From Nemopilema nomurai (taxonomy: Eukaryota > Cnidaria > Scyphozoa > Rhizostomeae > Rhizostomatidae): DNA of 64,000 bases. Positions 35,872 to 47,764 of the stretch are shown one piece after another. The notes under the pieces were generated by a model that ran no database searches, had not been told where the DNA came from, and was given only the letters and a program-made list of their open reading frames with translations. The stretch's first letter is position 1, and the number at the start of each line of letters is the position of its first letter. The stretch covers positions 2,767,108 through 2,831,107 of the forward strand of contig ML133394.1 in NCBI GenBank assembly GCA_003864495.1, given 5' to 3'. A program made the position numbers and the translations under genes.

Positions 35872-38244
35872 AGCCCCGGCTAATCGATCCAGCATTGAGC
35901 CAACATTAAAGGCATTGAGTCATGGTAAATAGGCCTTCTCTATAGGGGGTCATTTGGTTTCGGCGTGATCGCTGCTGTTTCGTGTGATACTTGCATCCGT
36001 TGTTGACAACTTGCTATTGATGGAAATTGTTTTGTCAATCAGTACGAGGTGAGTTCATGTGACCAGTTCCAGGTCAACCAATAGCATGGCATTCATGAAA
36101 ATCATGACTCAGCGGATTTTGGCACTTTGGGTATACCCAATCCATTTTATCATGACTCAATGCCTTTAAACCAAAAATTGCTGGCTTATTGTTGGATCTT
36201 CAATGTTGGGTCGTTTAGCCACTATGTTGGGTGACCCAATAATTTTTGGCTCAATGTTGAAATAGGTTAGAGAGCGTTCAAAATTGTTGGATGGACATAA
36301 CTCATTCTTTGTTGTTTTCGAATGCTGTTGGAGGATGTTGAATCAATTAGCCAGGGCAGCCAACATTTGCTGGTCTTGAGCATGCGCGCAAAGGTCTGCT
36401 TTACGTAAAGCGCTCCAAGCAATTTTAGATAACTACCAAACATTGGAAGAGAAAAGAGGGAGCAACTACGAAAGTGGAGATGAAAATACTGAGAGTTAGT
36501 TGATTTACAGAGAAAAATAATTATCCTTAAGCCAAAGGACGGCTGAGGACGGCGTCAAAGTTGGATCGTTTGGCCACTCCTTCCAACATCAAAACAACAT
36601 CATCCCAACAATTGTTGGGTCTATGTTGGCTCAATGTTGGATCATTTGGCCACCCCTTCCAACATCAAACCAACATCATGCCAACAATTGTTGGGTCTAT
36701 GTTGGTTCAATGTTGGATCATTTGGCCACCCCTTCCAACATCAAACCAACATCATCCCAACAATTGTTGGGTCTATGTTGGCTCAATGTTGGATCATTTG
36801 GCCACCCCTTCCAACATCACACCAACATCATCCCAACAATTGTTGGATCATCTGGCCACCCCTTCCAACATCAAACCAACATCATCCCAACAATTGTTGG
36901 ATAATCTGGCCACCCCTTCCAACATCAAACCAACATCATCCCACAATTGTTGGGTCTATGTGGGCTCAATGTCGGATCATTTGGCCACCCCTTCCAACAT
37001 CAAACCAACATCATCCCAACAATTGTTAGGTCTAAGTTGGTTCAATGTTGGATCATTTGGCCACCCCTTCCAACATAAAACCAACATCATCCCAACAATT
37101 GTTGGGTCTTTTGGTTCAATGTTGGATCATTTGGCCACCCCTTCCAACATCAAACCAACATCATCCCAACAATTGTTGGGTCTATTTTGGTTCAATGTTG
37201 GAATCATTGGCCACCCCTTCCAACATCAAACCAACATCATCCCAACAATTGTTGGGTCTATTTTGGTTCAATGTTGGATCATTTGGCCACCCCTTACAAC
37301 ATAAAACCAACATCACCCAACAATTGTTGGGTCTATTTTGGTCAATGTTGGATCATTTGGCCACCCCTTCCAACATCAAATCAACATCATCCAACAATTG
37401 TTGGGTCTATGTTGGCTCAATGTTGGATCATTTGGCCACCCCTTCCAACATCACACCAATCATCAACAATTGTTGGATCATCTGGCCACCCCTTCCAACA
37501 TCAAACCAACATCATCCCAACAATTGTTGGATAATCTGGTCACCCCTTCCAACATCAAACCAACAATTGTTGGGTCTATGTTGGCTCAATGTTGGATCAT
37601 TTGGCCACCCCTTCCAACATCACACCAACATCATCCCAACAATTGTTGGATCATCTGGCCACCCCTTCCAACATCAAACCAACATCATCCCAACAATTGT
37701 TGGATAATCTGGCCACCCCTTCCAACATCAAACCAACATCATCCCATCAATTGTTGGGTCTATGTGGGCTCAATGTCGGATCATTTGGCCACCCCTTCCA
37801 ACATCAAACCAACATCATCCCAACAATTGTTAGGTCTAAGTTGGTTCAATGTTGGATCATTTGGCCACCCCTTCCAACATAAAACCAACATCATCCCAAC
37901 AATTGTTGGGTCTATTTTGGTTCAATGTTGGATCATTTGGCCACCCCTTCCAACATCAAACCAACATCATCCCAACAATTGTTGGGTCTATTTTGGTTCA
38001 ATGTTGGATCATTTGGCCACCCCTTCCAACATCAAACAACATCATCCCAACAATTGTTGGGTCTATTTTGGTTCAATGTTGGATCATTTGGCCACCCCTT
38101 CCAACATCAAACCAACATCATCCCAACAATTGTTGGGTCTATTTTGGTTCAATGTTGGATCATTTGGCCACCCTTAACATCAAACCATCATCCCAACAAT
38201 TGTTGGTCTATGTTGGTTCAAAGTTGGATCGTTTGGCCGGGGCT
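35872..38244. mobile_element. non-autonomous TTA-flanked element filled by a TIR-like minisatellite
   Basis: The left end AGCCCCGGCTAATCGATCCA continues GCATTGAGCCAACATT. The right end reverse-complemented is AGCCCCGGCCAAACGATCCA, then ACTTTGAACCAACATA. That is an inverted terminal repeat of about 36 bp with a handful of differences. TTA flanks both sides (35869-35871, 38245-38247). There is no transposase. The left 700 bp hold scattered GTTGGATC / CAATGTTGG relics; the rest is the tandem array described separately. The TWA duplication and AGCCC start match the smaller MITEs at 11501 and 18124, so a PIF/Harbinger-type source is a reasonable inference. Confidence 0.82.
36555..38238 (+). repeat. 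~76-bp minisatellite, about 22 copies
   Basis: The unit reads CAACAATTGTTGGGTCTATG, TTGGTTCAATGTTGGATCAT, TTGGCCACCCCTTCCAACAT, CAAACCAACATCATCC. Each unit carries the 12-bp palindrome CAACAATTGTTG. Some units lack the middle segment, and a block of variants around 36800-37030 (units with GGATCATCTGG and GGATAATCTGG) recurs at 37600-37830, a higher-order duplication. All six long plus-strand frames here come from the repeat, which lacks stops in several frames, and do not represent proteins. Confidence 0.95.
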
Positions 38245-38247
38245 TTA

Positions 38248-38826
38248 TGTCTTGGGTCTTACGAAAACCCACGACAGGTGAGAGAACTAGAAATCAGACC
38301 AAAACCACAACTTAGATTGTTGCACATGAGGCGGGAACGTGTTGGGTGCATGCTGCTTTTTGTCACAGTCTGACAAAGGTCAGGCTATACACAGTTTGGT
38401 AGCGCAATGTGGCGTCGTGCCAGTGAAGTGCTGGCATGTCATGGCGATGGCACGACGTTTGTAGTAAGCCTAACTTACCCGTGGAAAGGCAGTGTTTTAG
38501 CAGGCGCCACAATGATTCAAATAAATGATATGAAATGTCGGTGCCAAGGAAAACTGGCAACAACAAAAAAGGCCCTTATTCGTAATTAGCATTTAGCGAT
38601 AAAACAGATCCTTAACTTCCTTTGAAGATTTCTTAAAAATTATAAAACAAATTAGACCCCTCCCCTTTTAAACTCTGTATGTCATTCTTTTGGACAAGAA
38701 AAAATTTCCCTATAACCCAGTAAATATTCATTATAAATTATAGTTATAACATCTTCTGAAAATATTGTATCTATATAATATTATAAAAATATATAATATA
38801 CACATAAAAGTTACATATATAATTGA

Positions 38827-38889
<63 letters not shown>

Positions 38890-40533
38890 TTTATATATTG
38901 TTATATCTTTATATTTTATATATTTTATATATATATGTTTAGATTAAATATATAGTAGATGCTTATTGGGATTATTCCATACCCTCAATCACTCATAGAA
39001 AAAAGGCAAAAAAACACAAATTAGGACTTAGATATTGCATTCATGAATAACAACAACAACGAAGAATAAACATAATAAACATCGCGGCCTTGAAGGCACA
39101 GGACAACACGTAAACCAACACAACACTCTAACTGGGGACAAGAATAACTGAAAATCAAAGACTTGAAAATATACCTTTCCAACGACTTTCGCTTTAATAG
39201 CCGAAAAGCACGGCGGTTCTGCGCGCGTCTTCCGAATTATGAAAGTGATGGGGCACTGTTACGAGTGCCACTCCCATCATTAGAGAAACATGCACCCGGA
39301 TAACGCAAAGGAAGTCGAATACATATGTACACTCCCGTATAAAAAGCATTCATGCAAAAGCTGATGTTGCGCATAAAATTTGCGATGTAAGTCAAAACAA
39401 ACGCAAGAGTTGACGAACGAAATTTAGTGAAGGAAATGAAAGACCTTGATTAAATATCAACCATATCGAGAAAGCATAACTTAGGATATTTCTTTCAAAT
39501 CGGGTCGATTGATTATCAATTTCAATATTATCAATTTTTCGGTACCCATGCCAAAAACGCGTATGTAGACTCGGCGAGGAATTTTACCCTCAAAATATCA
39601 TCAACCAGCTTTTTTCGGTCATAGGAAGATCAGATTTTTTTTGAAAATCCATCCATTGCATAATAATATTAGATCTGGATTCTTATACAGTCATAACTCC
39701 GAGAGCAGAAAGGAAATAACTTGAAGCATTACCCAACTCAATAAACGAGGCGGTTGCAGATCTGCATAGCATTTTTTGGATGAAAAAGATCATTTCGTGG
39801 TCCTTCAACAAAGTTAGATTTGAATATAATTTCACTTGACTGTTGATAGTATTAAAGGGAAAACTTTCAACAGCTTAATTTCTATTGGCTTTGATTACAT
39901 TAGAAGACCAAAAATTAGGCAGCAACTTTTGTGAGTCATTCAAACGCTCTTTATGCGGGAGTGTAGTTTATACGTTATTGCTTGAAAAAGAATAATTTTA
40001 GTGTGACAAACAGATAGAAGGCCACATTCGAAAAAGCTAACAAAGAAATGCCATTATCTTAACAGCAATTCTATAATATCTGTCAATTTAACTTAGATAT
40101 CGATAACTCTACTATATCTATTCTGAATTGAAAAATATCACTAAATATTAGGATAGTTGTTTTCTATCAAGAAAACATAACGTCAAATATATTCCTAACA
40201 ATACCAATACAACTATAACTAGAGCAATATGACAAATATACTGAAACATTCGCGCTAAGAGACGGCAAAAGAGATGCTTCCAAACAAAATTAAGGAACTA
40301 GACTTGAGAACGAAAAATAACATCAGGTAATGCCATACTGAACAAATAATTATGGCTAATACAGCTTGTGCAAAAAGCATTTGTAGCAGCAAGTCGCGTT
40401 AAGAACCTGCTTTAAAGAAGCCTATATGCACCGAATCCACATAAAACAAACAATGGCTGCCAATCTTAGAAGATGTGCTGTGTTCCACTGTTGATGTCTG
40501 AAACAAAAAACTGCTGACGTGGCAGCGTGAGAT
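38248..40533. other. non-coding stretch downstream of DEGS1
   Basis: Contains the AT microsatellite at 38834-38886 in a wider AT-rich tract. No exon, RNA gene or transposon end was recognised; the short frame at 38407-38589 (+) has no identifiable motif. Confidence 0.45.
38834..38886. repeat. (AT)n microsatellite
   Basis: About 26 uninterrupted AT units, inside a broader AT-rich tract (about 38760-38945). Confidence 0.97.
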
Positions 40534-43500
40534 CTAATTGCTTTTGGCATGCCCGTTTGCAACAACCGTATGACCATTCCCAATTGCAGTGTGACCATTT
40601 CCTACCGCAGTGTGACCATTTCCTACCGCAGTGTGACCATTCCCAACTGCAGTATGACCGTTAGTAACATGCCCATTTTTAGCCATGTCCCCTTCTGCCT
40701 TACCATTAGCCTTGAAGTTTTCCCTGTTGAAATTCTTGCCGAGGTTGTTCTTTCGCTTTATTCTGGCATACGGTCCGATCGCTGGGTCCATGATGAAATC
40801 GAGCAGCACTTTTGTCCAGGAGTTGTGGAGGGCAAATCGGCGTAGTACTCGGGTGCAATTTCACGGATCTTGGGCAAGAGTGAGCCAGGCGTTGGGGAAG
40901 TCGTGATGCTCGTTATGGTAGCCGACGTTGAAGGTGACCATGTTCAGTGGGCCGTAGTAGGAGTATGTCTCAGCGCCACTCTTGAACATGTAGTGCTCCG
41001 AGATGAAGTGCCCGGCGACCGGGTGCAAGCCCATTCCCATGAAGGAACCGGCTATCATGTAGGCCAGGGCCTTTGGTCCCAGGTACATGTAAACGAATGC
41101 ATCGAAACTGAACTGAACGGCAAAGTTCAGGGCCTCCATCGGCTGCATTGGTAATGGTCGGACGAAGAGAGGGCGCAGGCTGTAGAAGAAGCCTTGGAAG
41201 ACAACCCAGATGAACTTGGTAAAGCGGTTTGTGAACAGGTGCGCTTCAAACTCTGTTGGCAGGTCGACGTCAATATCCTCGTTTCCCATGTATTTGTGGT
41301 GGTCGAGATGGTATTTCTTGAATGCCACAGCACAGGGGACCCGATCGGCAAATTTGCGAAGATGCTGAAGAGCTTATTTCTGATGGGCTTTGTATTGCCA
41401 AAGCAGCACCGTGGGCGGTTTCATGAATGGCAAGCAAGAGCGCATGATTAGCAACACCACATATTGAGTAGGCCAGCAGTAAGGTGATGCCCCAAGACAG
41501 GTCCTTTGTCATAAACATAACAACAAACTGAAATAACACAAGGGCGATTACCTTGTACTTGAAAATGTGATCTGTCACCATCAGGCTCTTTATTTCTGGG
41601 TACTTTTCTAGGGAAAACAATAAGTCGTTGGTGAAAGGCCTTTCATGGAACTACGCTAACGGACAATTGAATTACCGAAGGATAATGGGAAGTAAGAAAC
41701 GGGAATTAAGAAACGGGAATTAAGAAACGGGAATTAAGAAACGGGAGTTAAGAAACGGAAAGAATCGCAGAGCACGTGCGGGCTTGACAAGGCATATAAA
41801 AATTCCCATCTTTAACGACATCTTAAAAACTGTTATTATTGTTACCGTTTTCTAATCTATTTAGTAAAGAATTATTATCTCTTCAAAAAAAGAAGTTCAC
41901 GACACGAGATAGCGCAAATATTGTCCCTGTCAAATCCCTTTGAGCATAATTTTCTGGCGAAATCGGACAATCCGGAGAGGTAAATCCGATTAACCTCATG
42001 TCATACACGTCGAGGATTTTTTGAAATCACAGGGAACGCTCTACTAAAAATATGACATCTGGCAAAACATGGTACCTCTCCGGATTGTCCAATTTCGCCA
42101 ATTTTCTTACTTGTGGCCTGGGGTGACCATCTCCAATATTCCACGAAAGCAAGCTTGTAGGTGCCAACGTTTTGGAACCAGGCACTTATTAAAGGCTAAA
42201 TTCTTAATTTCTCATTTAAAAAGGAACCTGACCATATACCGTTGTAAGAATACGATTATAAAATGAATTTTTGAAACATATATTTAATCAAATAAAATAC
42301 TTTGTGATTCCTTTAGAATTATTCTTGAAATTCAAAAGACATTTGTCTACCATCACCTTCCCACATAATTTAGCTATAAACTGACATTAACCTCCAACCC
42401 CTTTAATAATTCTGTGTAGGATGATTCATTGATGATATAATTCATAAAGACACATTTCTCAACAAATTAATCATTTGGTGTTACATTTTTTAGAATATGT
42501 TAAAAGCACAGAATAATATTGTCTTCAAGAAACAGGAAGTAAACACTACATCAGGGGTTATTAGCAAGCAGTCACTTCATTTAAGTAGTTACTAAATGAA
42601 CCTCTACATCAGAAAAACTCCTACCCTCTCTAAGGGGCCATGAACAACTATAAACATTTACATAGAATCTTTCATCAACCTAACAGAAATCTATGTAGAA
42701 ATCTATCAATGGTACAATGTACATAATTCAGAAATGGTGAACTTGGAGAAATGATGATAAGCTTCAGCAGTGTCAATATATGTTGAAAGCTTTTGGCACT
42801 GCAGATCCATGAGATATTCCACATCAAATCAACACACTGTAAAGACACTTTTGACCTCATGTCCTCAGATATTAGTGAAGTTGTATAGAAGTTAATTGTA
42901 TACTATTAAGATCAATACTAATTTCATTATTGAATCTTGAATAAAAAAATCTTGAAAATTTCATTCAATTATCTTATCCCATTTAGAAGTTACAGGCATT
43001 TAAATTTTTGGCACCACACCCCTTTTAGAAACACATGAAACACTAAAAATGCCAATAACTCCAGTTTTACAGCTCCTATGAAGCTGGGTTATGACTTATT
43101 TGAAAGGGCACAATGAGTTCTATTTAAAAACTATTCTACTGCCTCTATAAGGTACACCGAAGCACTTCAATGTGCCAAAACATTTGCCTCTTCCCCCCTT
43201 GACCCCAAGTACCTCCACCCCCCCTCCCCCCCCAGTCCAGAACAAGTGAACAAAATTTGAGACTTTTGATATTTTCTCCAAATTTGTCATTGTTTTAAAA
43301 CTAAGATTTTGGTTATCAAGGTACCTCAAAATTTCATGGTCTCAAGTCAAATTTATGCTTAGAATGCCTATGCTGCCTGCTGGCTTATAAGTAGGAATTC
43401 TTATGTTTTTGGCAATGAGCTTCTAGTGTGAAATACTACGACTGGATCTGAAAGTGTCATTGCAGACAGAAAATTGCAGTATTTTCCAACCACTTCTATA

Positions 43501-45525
43501 CTTATATTCTGAATTGTGTAAGGCAAGGCAAGTAGAAAATGATTTACGTGTAAAACTGATTTTTCAAAGTAGCCAAAAACATTAAACGGTATTCAAAAGT
43601 TTCAAGCTAAGTCTGTTCACCTTGGAGCATAGATTAGCTAAAACACATTTCAGGCCCATTAGATTAGCTTAGATATATTTCAGAATATTTCATACAGTTG
43701 TTTGCTTTAAACACATTTTTATATTGTCTAAAATGAAAACTTATTCTTTGTGTGGATGTTTTCAAAACATTGCACACGAAACGGATAAACATATTTATTT
43801 CTGTTGAAAGGCATAACCAAATACGTCAATTTACAGTCTCCAATGCCAATGCTTACACTGAGGTTAAAAAAGACTTTTTTTTGAGGTCAGTGGCTCTTAA
43901 ACTACTGTTGCTTTTGGTTTTTTCTACAGTAGAGTTAAAAAGTTTAACGAAAAAATACAAGTGATTGAATTTGTGGTGTTGTACATTTTTCTTAGAATAA
44001 CCCCTGTCTAATACAATCATACTTATATAAAGTCCTGCAATATATACGAAAAAGCATAAATTGTAGAATAAATTGTAAATATAATCTAAAAAGTACATTC
44101 CATTTTTTGGACAAACAATTTTCTAGTTTTGGGCCTTTACACATATTTCGTTTGCTGCAATTTATTTACCAAATTTCAGTAAGGTCACAGTGCTATCTAC
44201 ATTCTTACGTAATTTAGCGTTAAGGTCTTGGTTAGCATGCTTTCATTATAAGCCTGCTTTGCAAGAAACTCCAATGAAGTTACTAATTGTAAAATTTTCC
44301 TCAGCTTCAAAAGCTTTTGAGTTTCGGGCAGGTTAGCCCATGACTAGCAATTGCGTTTGCGTCTCACTTCATTTATGCAGCTAACAAGCGTGATGTGAAA
44401 CAATAATATTGTTATACCCCATAAAATATTCATAACTTGTCACAATTCTTATGCAGCCAAGCATACTGTACCATGGCAACGCAACTTTAACATCTTAAAT
44501 TGATTCAGCATGATATGGTTAATAACTAACTTGCATTGCATAATTATGGTGCCAAAAAGTAAATCCTTTCGAAGACAAAAACGGGTTCAAATCGCGGCAT
44601 CAAGTCACTCCCAGCGGCTCTGCAAGTGACAAGGGACGGCCGTAGCAAGGAAACAACAGTTGCAAAAAACAATCCTCAATTGATACAAACATTTTGAAAG
44701 ATTTTCACCAATAAAAACATTATGCAAAAAAATTAATTTTGAGTCAAACGACGTTGCCCTAATCTGAAAAAACGTCTGCTAAATCAAGAGCTTTGAAGAA
44801 CTGTAGCTTGCTCATACACATCTTCAAACTGCCCGTGTACCAAAAGCTACGGTCGATTTAGTTTACTCTCAAACGACTAAAACGCTGGTTTTCCTACGCA
44901 CTGACGCTAGAATATTATAGCAACTTAAAAACAGAGTTGATTTCGGGTTCATGACAGCAGTTTTTCTCCAGGAAATGATAGGCCATGGACGATGCACATC
45001 CCCGTCACAAAACGAACTGCGATGGAAATAATTTCTAAGAGAATAATTGTCAAACACAATTGTCCGGAAAAGAGAAATCACGATAATTGTGCTGTATAGA
45101 CATCCAAATGTCAAATTCTAAATATCAATAGAGGTTTATTTCATATGTATAACTTTAACCACTTGCCATTTGCTAACAATTGACTCGACTCAAAAACCTG
45201 CTAAACGGATTTCTCGTGAAAAATCCCACATCGATAAAATACAACTACCTAACGACAACCGATACCACCGACCATTTAAAATCCGAGGAAACGCAGAATT
45301 TCATGTCTCTGGAGAAGGTGAAACAATTTGGTGAATAGGAACTGTATTTTGTGAGGAATTAGTAGTATGGGAGGCAACCTAGCCAGCTGCTCACTCACTC
45401 AGGCCTAACAAAGTCAAAATAGCTACTGGGCGGCCATACTTACTTAGCATTTCAGCTCTTCTTGATGCATGTGGTTCCTCTGTATATGACCATTCGAAAT
45501 CTGTTCTTGATATTTTTCCACCCAT
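40534..45525 (-). CDS. DEGS1: DEGS1-like sphingolipid delta4-desaturase, two exons, large exon frame-broken
   Basis: Introduces the 4,5-trans double bond that converts dihydroceramide to ceramide, in the endoplasmic reticulum membrane. Exon 1 (45444-45525) encodes [20 protein letters not shown] then SRRAEML, the conserved family N-terminus, and ends at GTAAGT. Exon 2 (41607 down to 40534) continues KKYPEIKSL in the correct phase. All three histidine boxes of membrane desaturases are present: HETAH, HLDHH and HNEHH, plus [16 protein letters not shown] and [17 protein letters not shown]. Exon 2 needs four small indels to read through: near 41385 (TTTGGC written TTGGC), near 41342 (a G-run one short), near 40891 (AACGCCTGG, about two bases missing) and near 40828 (one base missing before CACAACTCC). 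The C-terminus has an unusual tail of five GHT(A/V)(V/I) repeats. Exon 2 is richer in GC than its surroundings. Either a decaying gene or, more likely given the homopolymer contexts, sequencing errors. Confidence 0.92.
40549..40665 (-). repeat. 21-bp coding repeat, GHTAVGN heptapeptides in the DEGS1 tail
   Basis: Five tandem copies of a 21-bp unit (plus strand GTGACCATTTCCTACCGCA and variants) encode NGHTAVG heptads, the last ones drifting to NGHTAIG and NGHTVVA. They lie after the conserved end of the desaturase (YARIKRK), so they are a C-terminal extension. Confidence 0.9.
41690..41762. repeat. 15-bp tandem repeat (GGGAATTAAGAAAC)
   Basis: Four to five copies of ACGGGAATTAAGAA, one with GTTAAG and one with AAGTAAG, lie in the DEGS1 intron just upstream of exon 2's acceptor region. 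Confidence 0.88.
41949..42106. mobile_element. foldback element in the DEGS1 intron
   Basis: The left arm TTTTCTGGCGAAATCGGACA continues ATCCGGAGAGGTA. The right arm is its inverted copy with two or three differences (TACCTCTCCGGATTGTCCAA, then TTTCGCCA). About 90 bp separate the arms. No target-site duplication was resolved. The remainder of the intron (42107-45443) shows nothing recognisable. Confidence 0.7.
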
Positions 45526-47245
45526 GTTCAAGTTGTTTCAAGATGTTCCAAGGTTTAATTTGACACCGGCTTTCCCGTTCACATGGCCAATTGTCTTTCG
45601 AAATAATTTTTTACCTTCACCTGTCTGCGTAGTAGGGATTGCCGGAGCTCGGAGACAATACTGCTTGCCAAATATGGCGTCCACTGTCAGAGTATCCAAT
45701 CAAACACAACCGATCAGCACAACTGGCCAATCAACCTCCTAAGACTGTTTGAGACAAAGGAATCAGGGGCTTTACCTTGCCTGAGGAGAAGAGGTCATCC
45801 CCAACACGTGGACATTGTCCGGGAGACAACTCTACGTAAAATAGGGTCTTCTTCCTTGAAAACAGAGGCGGTGAGTTTGTTTATTTCCGCATCTGAAAGG
45901 GTCGCTCCGTTGGACTTTGTATCTTGTGGCAAGGCTGAAATCGTACCATTGTGGCTTCATTTGCGGACGTCCTGTTGTGGGAATCTTTCTAAATGAGACA
46001 AAACCACAAACAGAGAGCAAATACCAGCATACAATTACTAAAGGGTGGTGGAAACATACATAACTTCTGAAAACAATTTTCAAGTAAATGAGTATTTTTG
46101 ACTTTTCGTATCTGCAGACAATAGCTGCAAAACATAATTTTTATTTTGTATCATTATTGAAGTTTTCCTTAACTTGTCCGACAGAAATTTCCCCAGCTTT
46201 GATGCAAATTGCTGATGTGGACCTACTGAGAAACCGTTTAGAACCTTCACTGGTTTCCCGACCCTACTAGTTTACGGCCAAATGAAAGAGAAGTCATAAA
46301 GGAGTTGGAAATTAAGTTCCAAAAATAGGAAGATTTTAAAATCTGAATGTGGTTTTCTTAAAAAATAAGGATGACCTTTACGTGTTGCATTCTCTTGGCC
46401 AGAAAGAAACTATGGACTTTTAGCGCTAGGGATTTTGACAATGAAAACAACCCTTTTGACCTTGATCTTCATTCGTTGCTTTTTTAACAATTGAACTGTC
46501 CTGTACCAAATTAATTGGCATTTTCACGCGAGTGCATACAAAACAGGCAGGTACCTAGGAGTTCCAGTGGTTGCCGCCAAAGGCGAAAAGTCGTGCCCCA
46601 AGGATTACCAAAAAAATAGGCTGTTATTGAGCCAGTGCTTCATACACTTTATCAATAGCTTCTTGACATAAAGTCATGATTGCAACAGCGCAAAAGCACA
46701 GCATAAAGTCCAGAACAACGAAACACAACATCTGATTATAATAAGACAATAATAAGCTCACTGATGATAAGCTCCTCTTTGGGAGCAAATCAGTATATTG
46801 GTAGATAGATAGACAAACACGAACTGCACTCGTGGACAATGAACATTGAACCCTGAAAATCGACCAATGGAATCCAGACTCGCAAGGGAACCGGGTGAGC
46901 AGAATCGTGGAAAAGCATTTTAACAAAGTTGAGTAAGGGGTGCAAGCTGGTGACATGGGCATGTCGGCAGAAGACAAGGTGCAAGGTGTGGGAAAATATT
47001 TGATGACTCTTTTGAGCAGCTGCTAATGTTTTAGCATTTAAGCGTTGGATATTTTGAAGGTAACAGCGAAAATAAATCCCTTCCCAATACTATCTGCAAT
47101 GTTAATAAGAAAACTTTATGAAATTCACGATTTTTTTCTTTCTATACATATACTTATATTTACCCTTGTGGTACTCTATCAGGCTTGACAAACGGCTCCT
47201 ATTTGTCGAGTGAACGTAGAAGAGTTCTTTGATTCAACATGTAAG
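45526..47245. other. upstream region of DEGS1, no further gene recognised
   Basis: Should contain the DEGS1 promoter immediately upstream of 45525. The open frames at 45832-46083 (-) and 46624-46977 (-) lack recognisable motifs. Confidence 0.4.
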
Positions 47246-47764
47246 CAGTGGCGAAGCTAGAGGTCATGCAGGTCATAAAGATTTTCAAGAACATGATTCT
47301 TTTATGTACAATTTTTAAGAATGAAATGAAAAAATTATGATAAAACACTCCCGCATGGAATGTTATCGCAATTGACTCCTCTTCGTAGTTTTATTTGACT
47401 CTGGAGGGCGTAAACAAAGGGTTTCTATAGCCTTAATTCAAGTATAGTCAAGGGTTTCCAATTTAGTCATGCAAATATCACAGGGATCCCAATTTAGTCA
47501 TGCACTTTCAAATGTTGTCTTCCTATCAATTGCAATTTTGGAAAATCAATCTTTAAAGCTAATTTTCCATAACGTTGGTGTAAAAATATGTTCCAGACAA
47601 GGTTACATCCTAGATCTGTGTAGTTGTTAGAATGTTGACAATAATTTTTTATTATATTTGGGGGTATTCTTATCATAAGAATAGCAAAATGTCCCAGGGG
47701 CCCCCCGGCCCCCAGCCTGTTGATCTGTACAATTTGCAACTCTAAAGACCCAGCTTCGCCACTG
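47246..47764. mobile_element. hAT-like MITE with CAGTGGCGAAGCTAG ends
   Basis: The left end CAGTGGCGAAGCTAGAGGTC is matched by the inverted right end GACCCAGCTTCGCCACTG. CAG...CTG ends are typical of hAT elements. The adjacent 8 bp (CATGTAAG against TGTGTAAC) are only partly alike, as in an old target duplication. No transposase; the internal GGGGCCCCCCGGCCCCC run resembles other hAT ends in this window. Confidence 0.72.

Noticed and set aside
33551..38240. Tandem arrays as possible CRISPR
   Set aside because: Units of 173 and 76 bp are repeated throughout without unique spacers, in a eukaryotic genome.
36561..38373. Six overlapping plus-strand open frames of 93-279 codons
   Set aside because: They all translate the 76-bp minisatellite in different frames; a non-multiple-of-three repeat without stops produces this automatically.
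38765..38947. 60-codon frame rich in Ile and Tyr
   Set aside because: Translation of the AT microsatellite.
41194..41451. Plus-strand frames opposite DEGS1 (also 40549-40906, 40870-41154)
   Set aside because: Antisense shadows of a GC-rich coding exon with no homology.
41270..41620. [10 protein letters not shown] as the DEGS1 start
   Set aside because: The apparent start codon is TTG inside a polypyrimidine tract; an acceptor (CCCTAG) precedes KYPEIK, and the true first exon is at 45444-45525.
46624..46977. 117-codon minus-strand frame
   Set aside because: Mixed hydrophobic composition, no motif recognised, overlapping alternative frames, no splice context.
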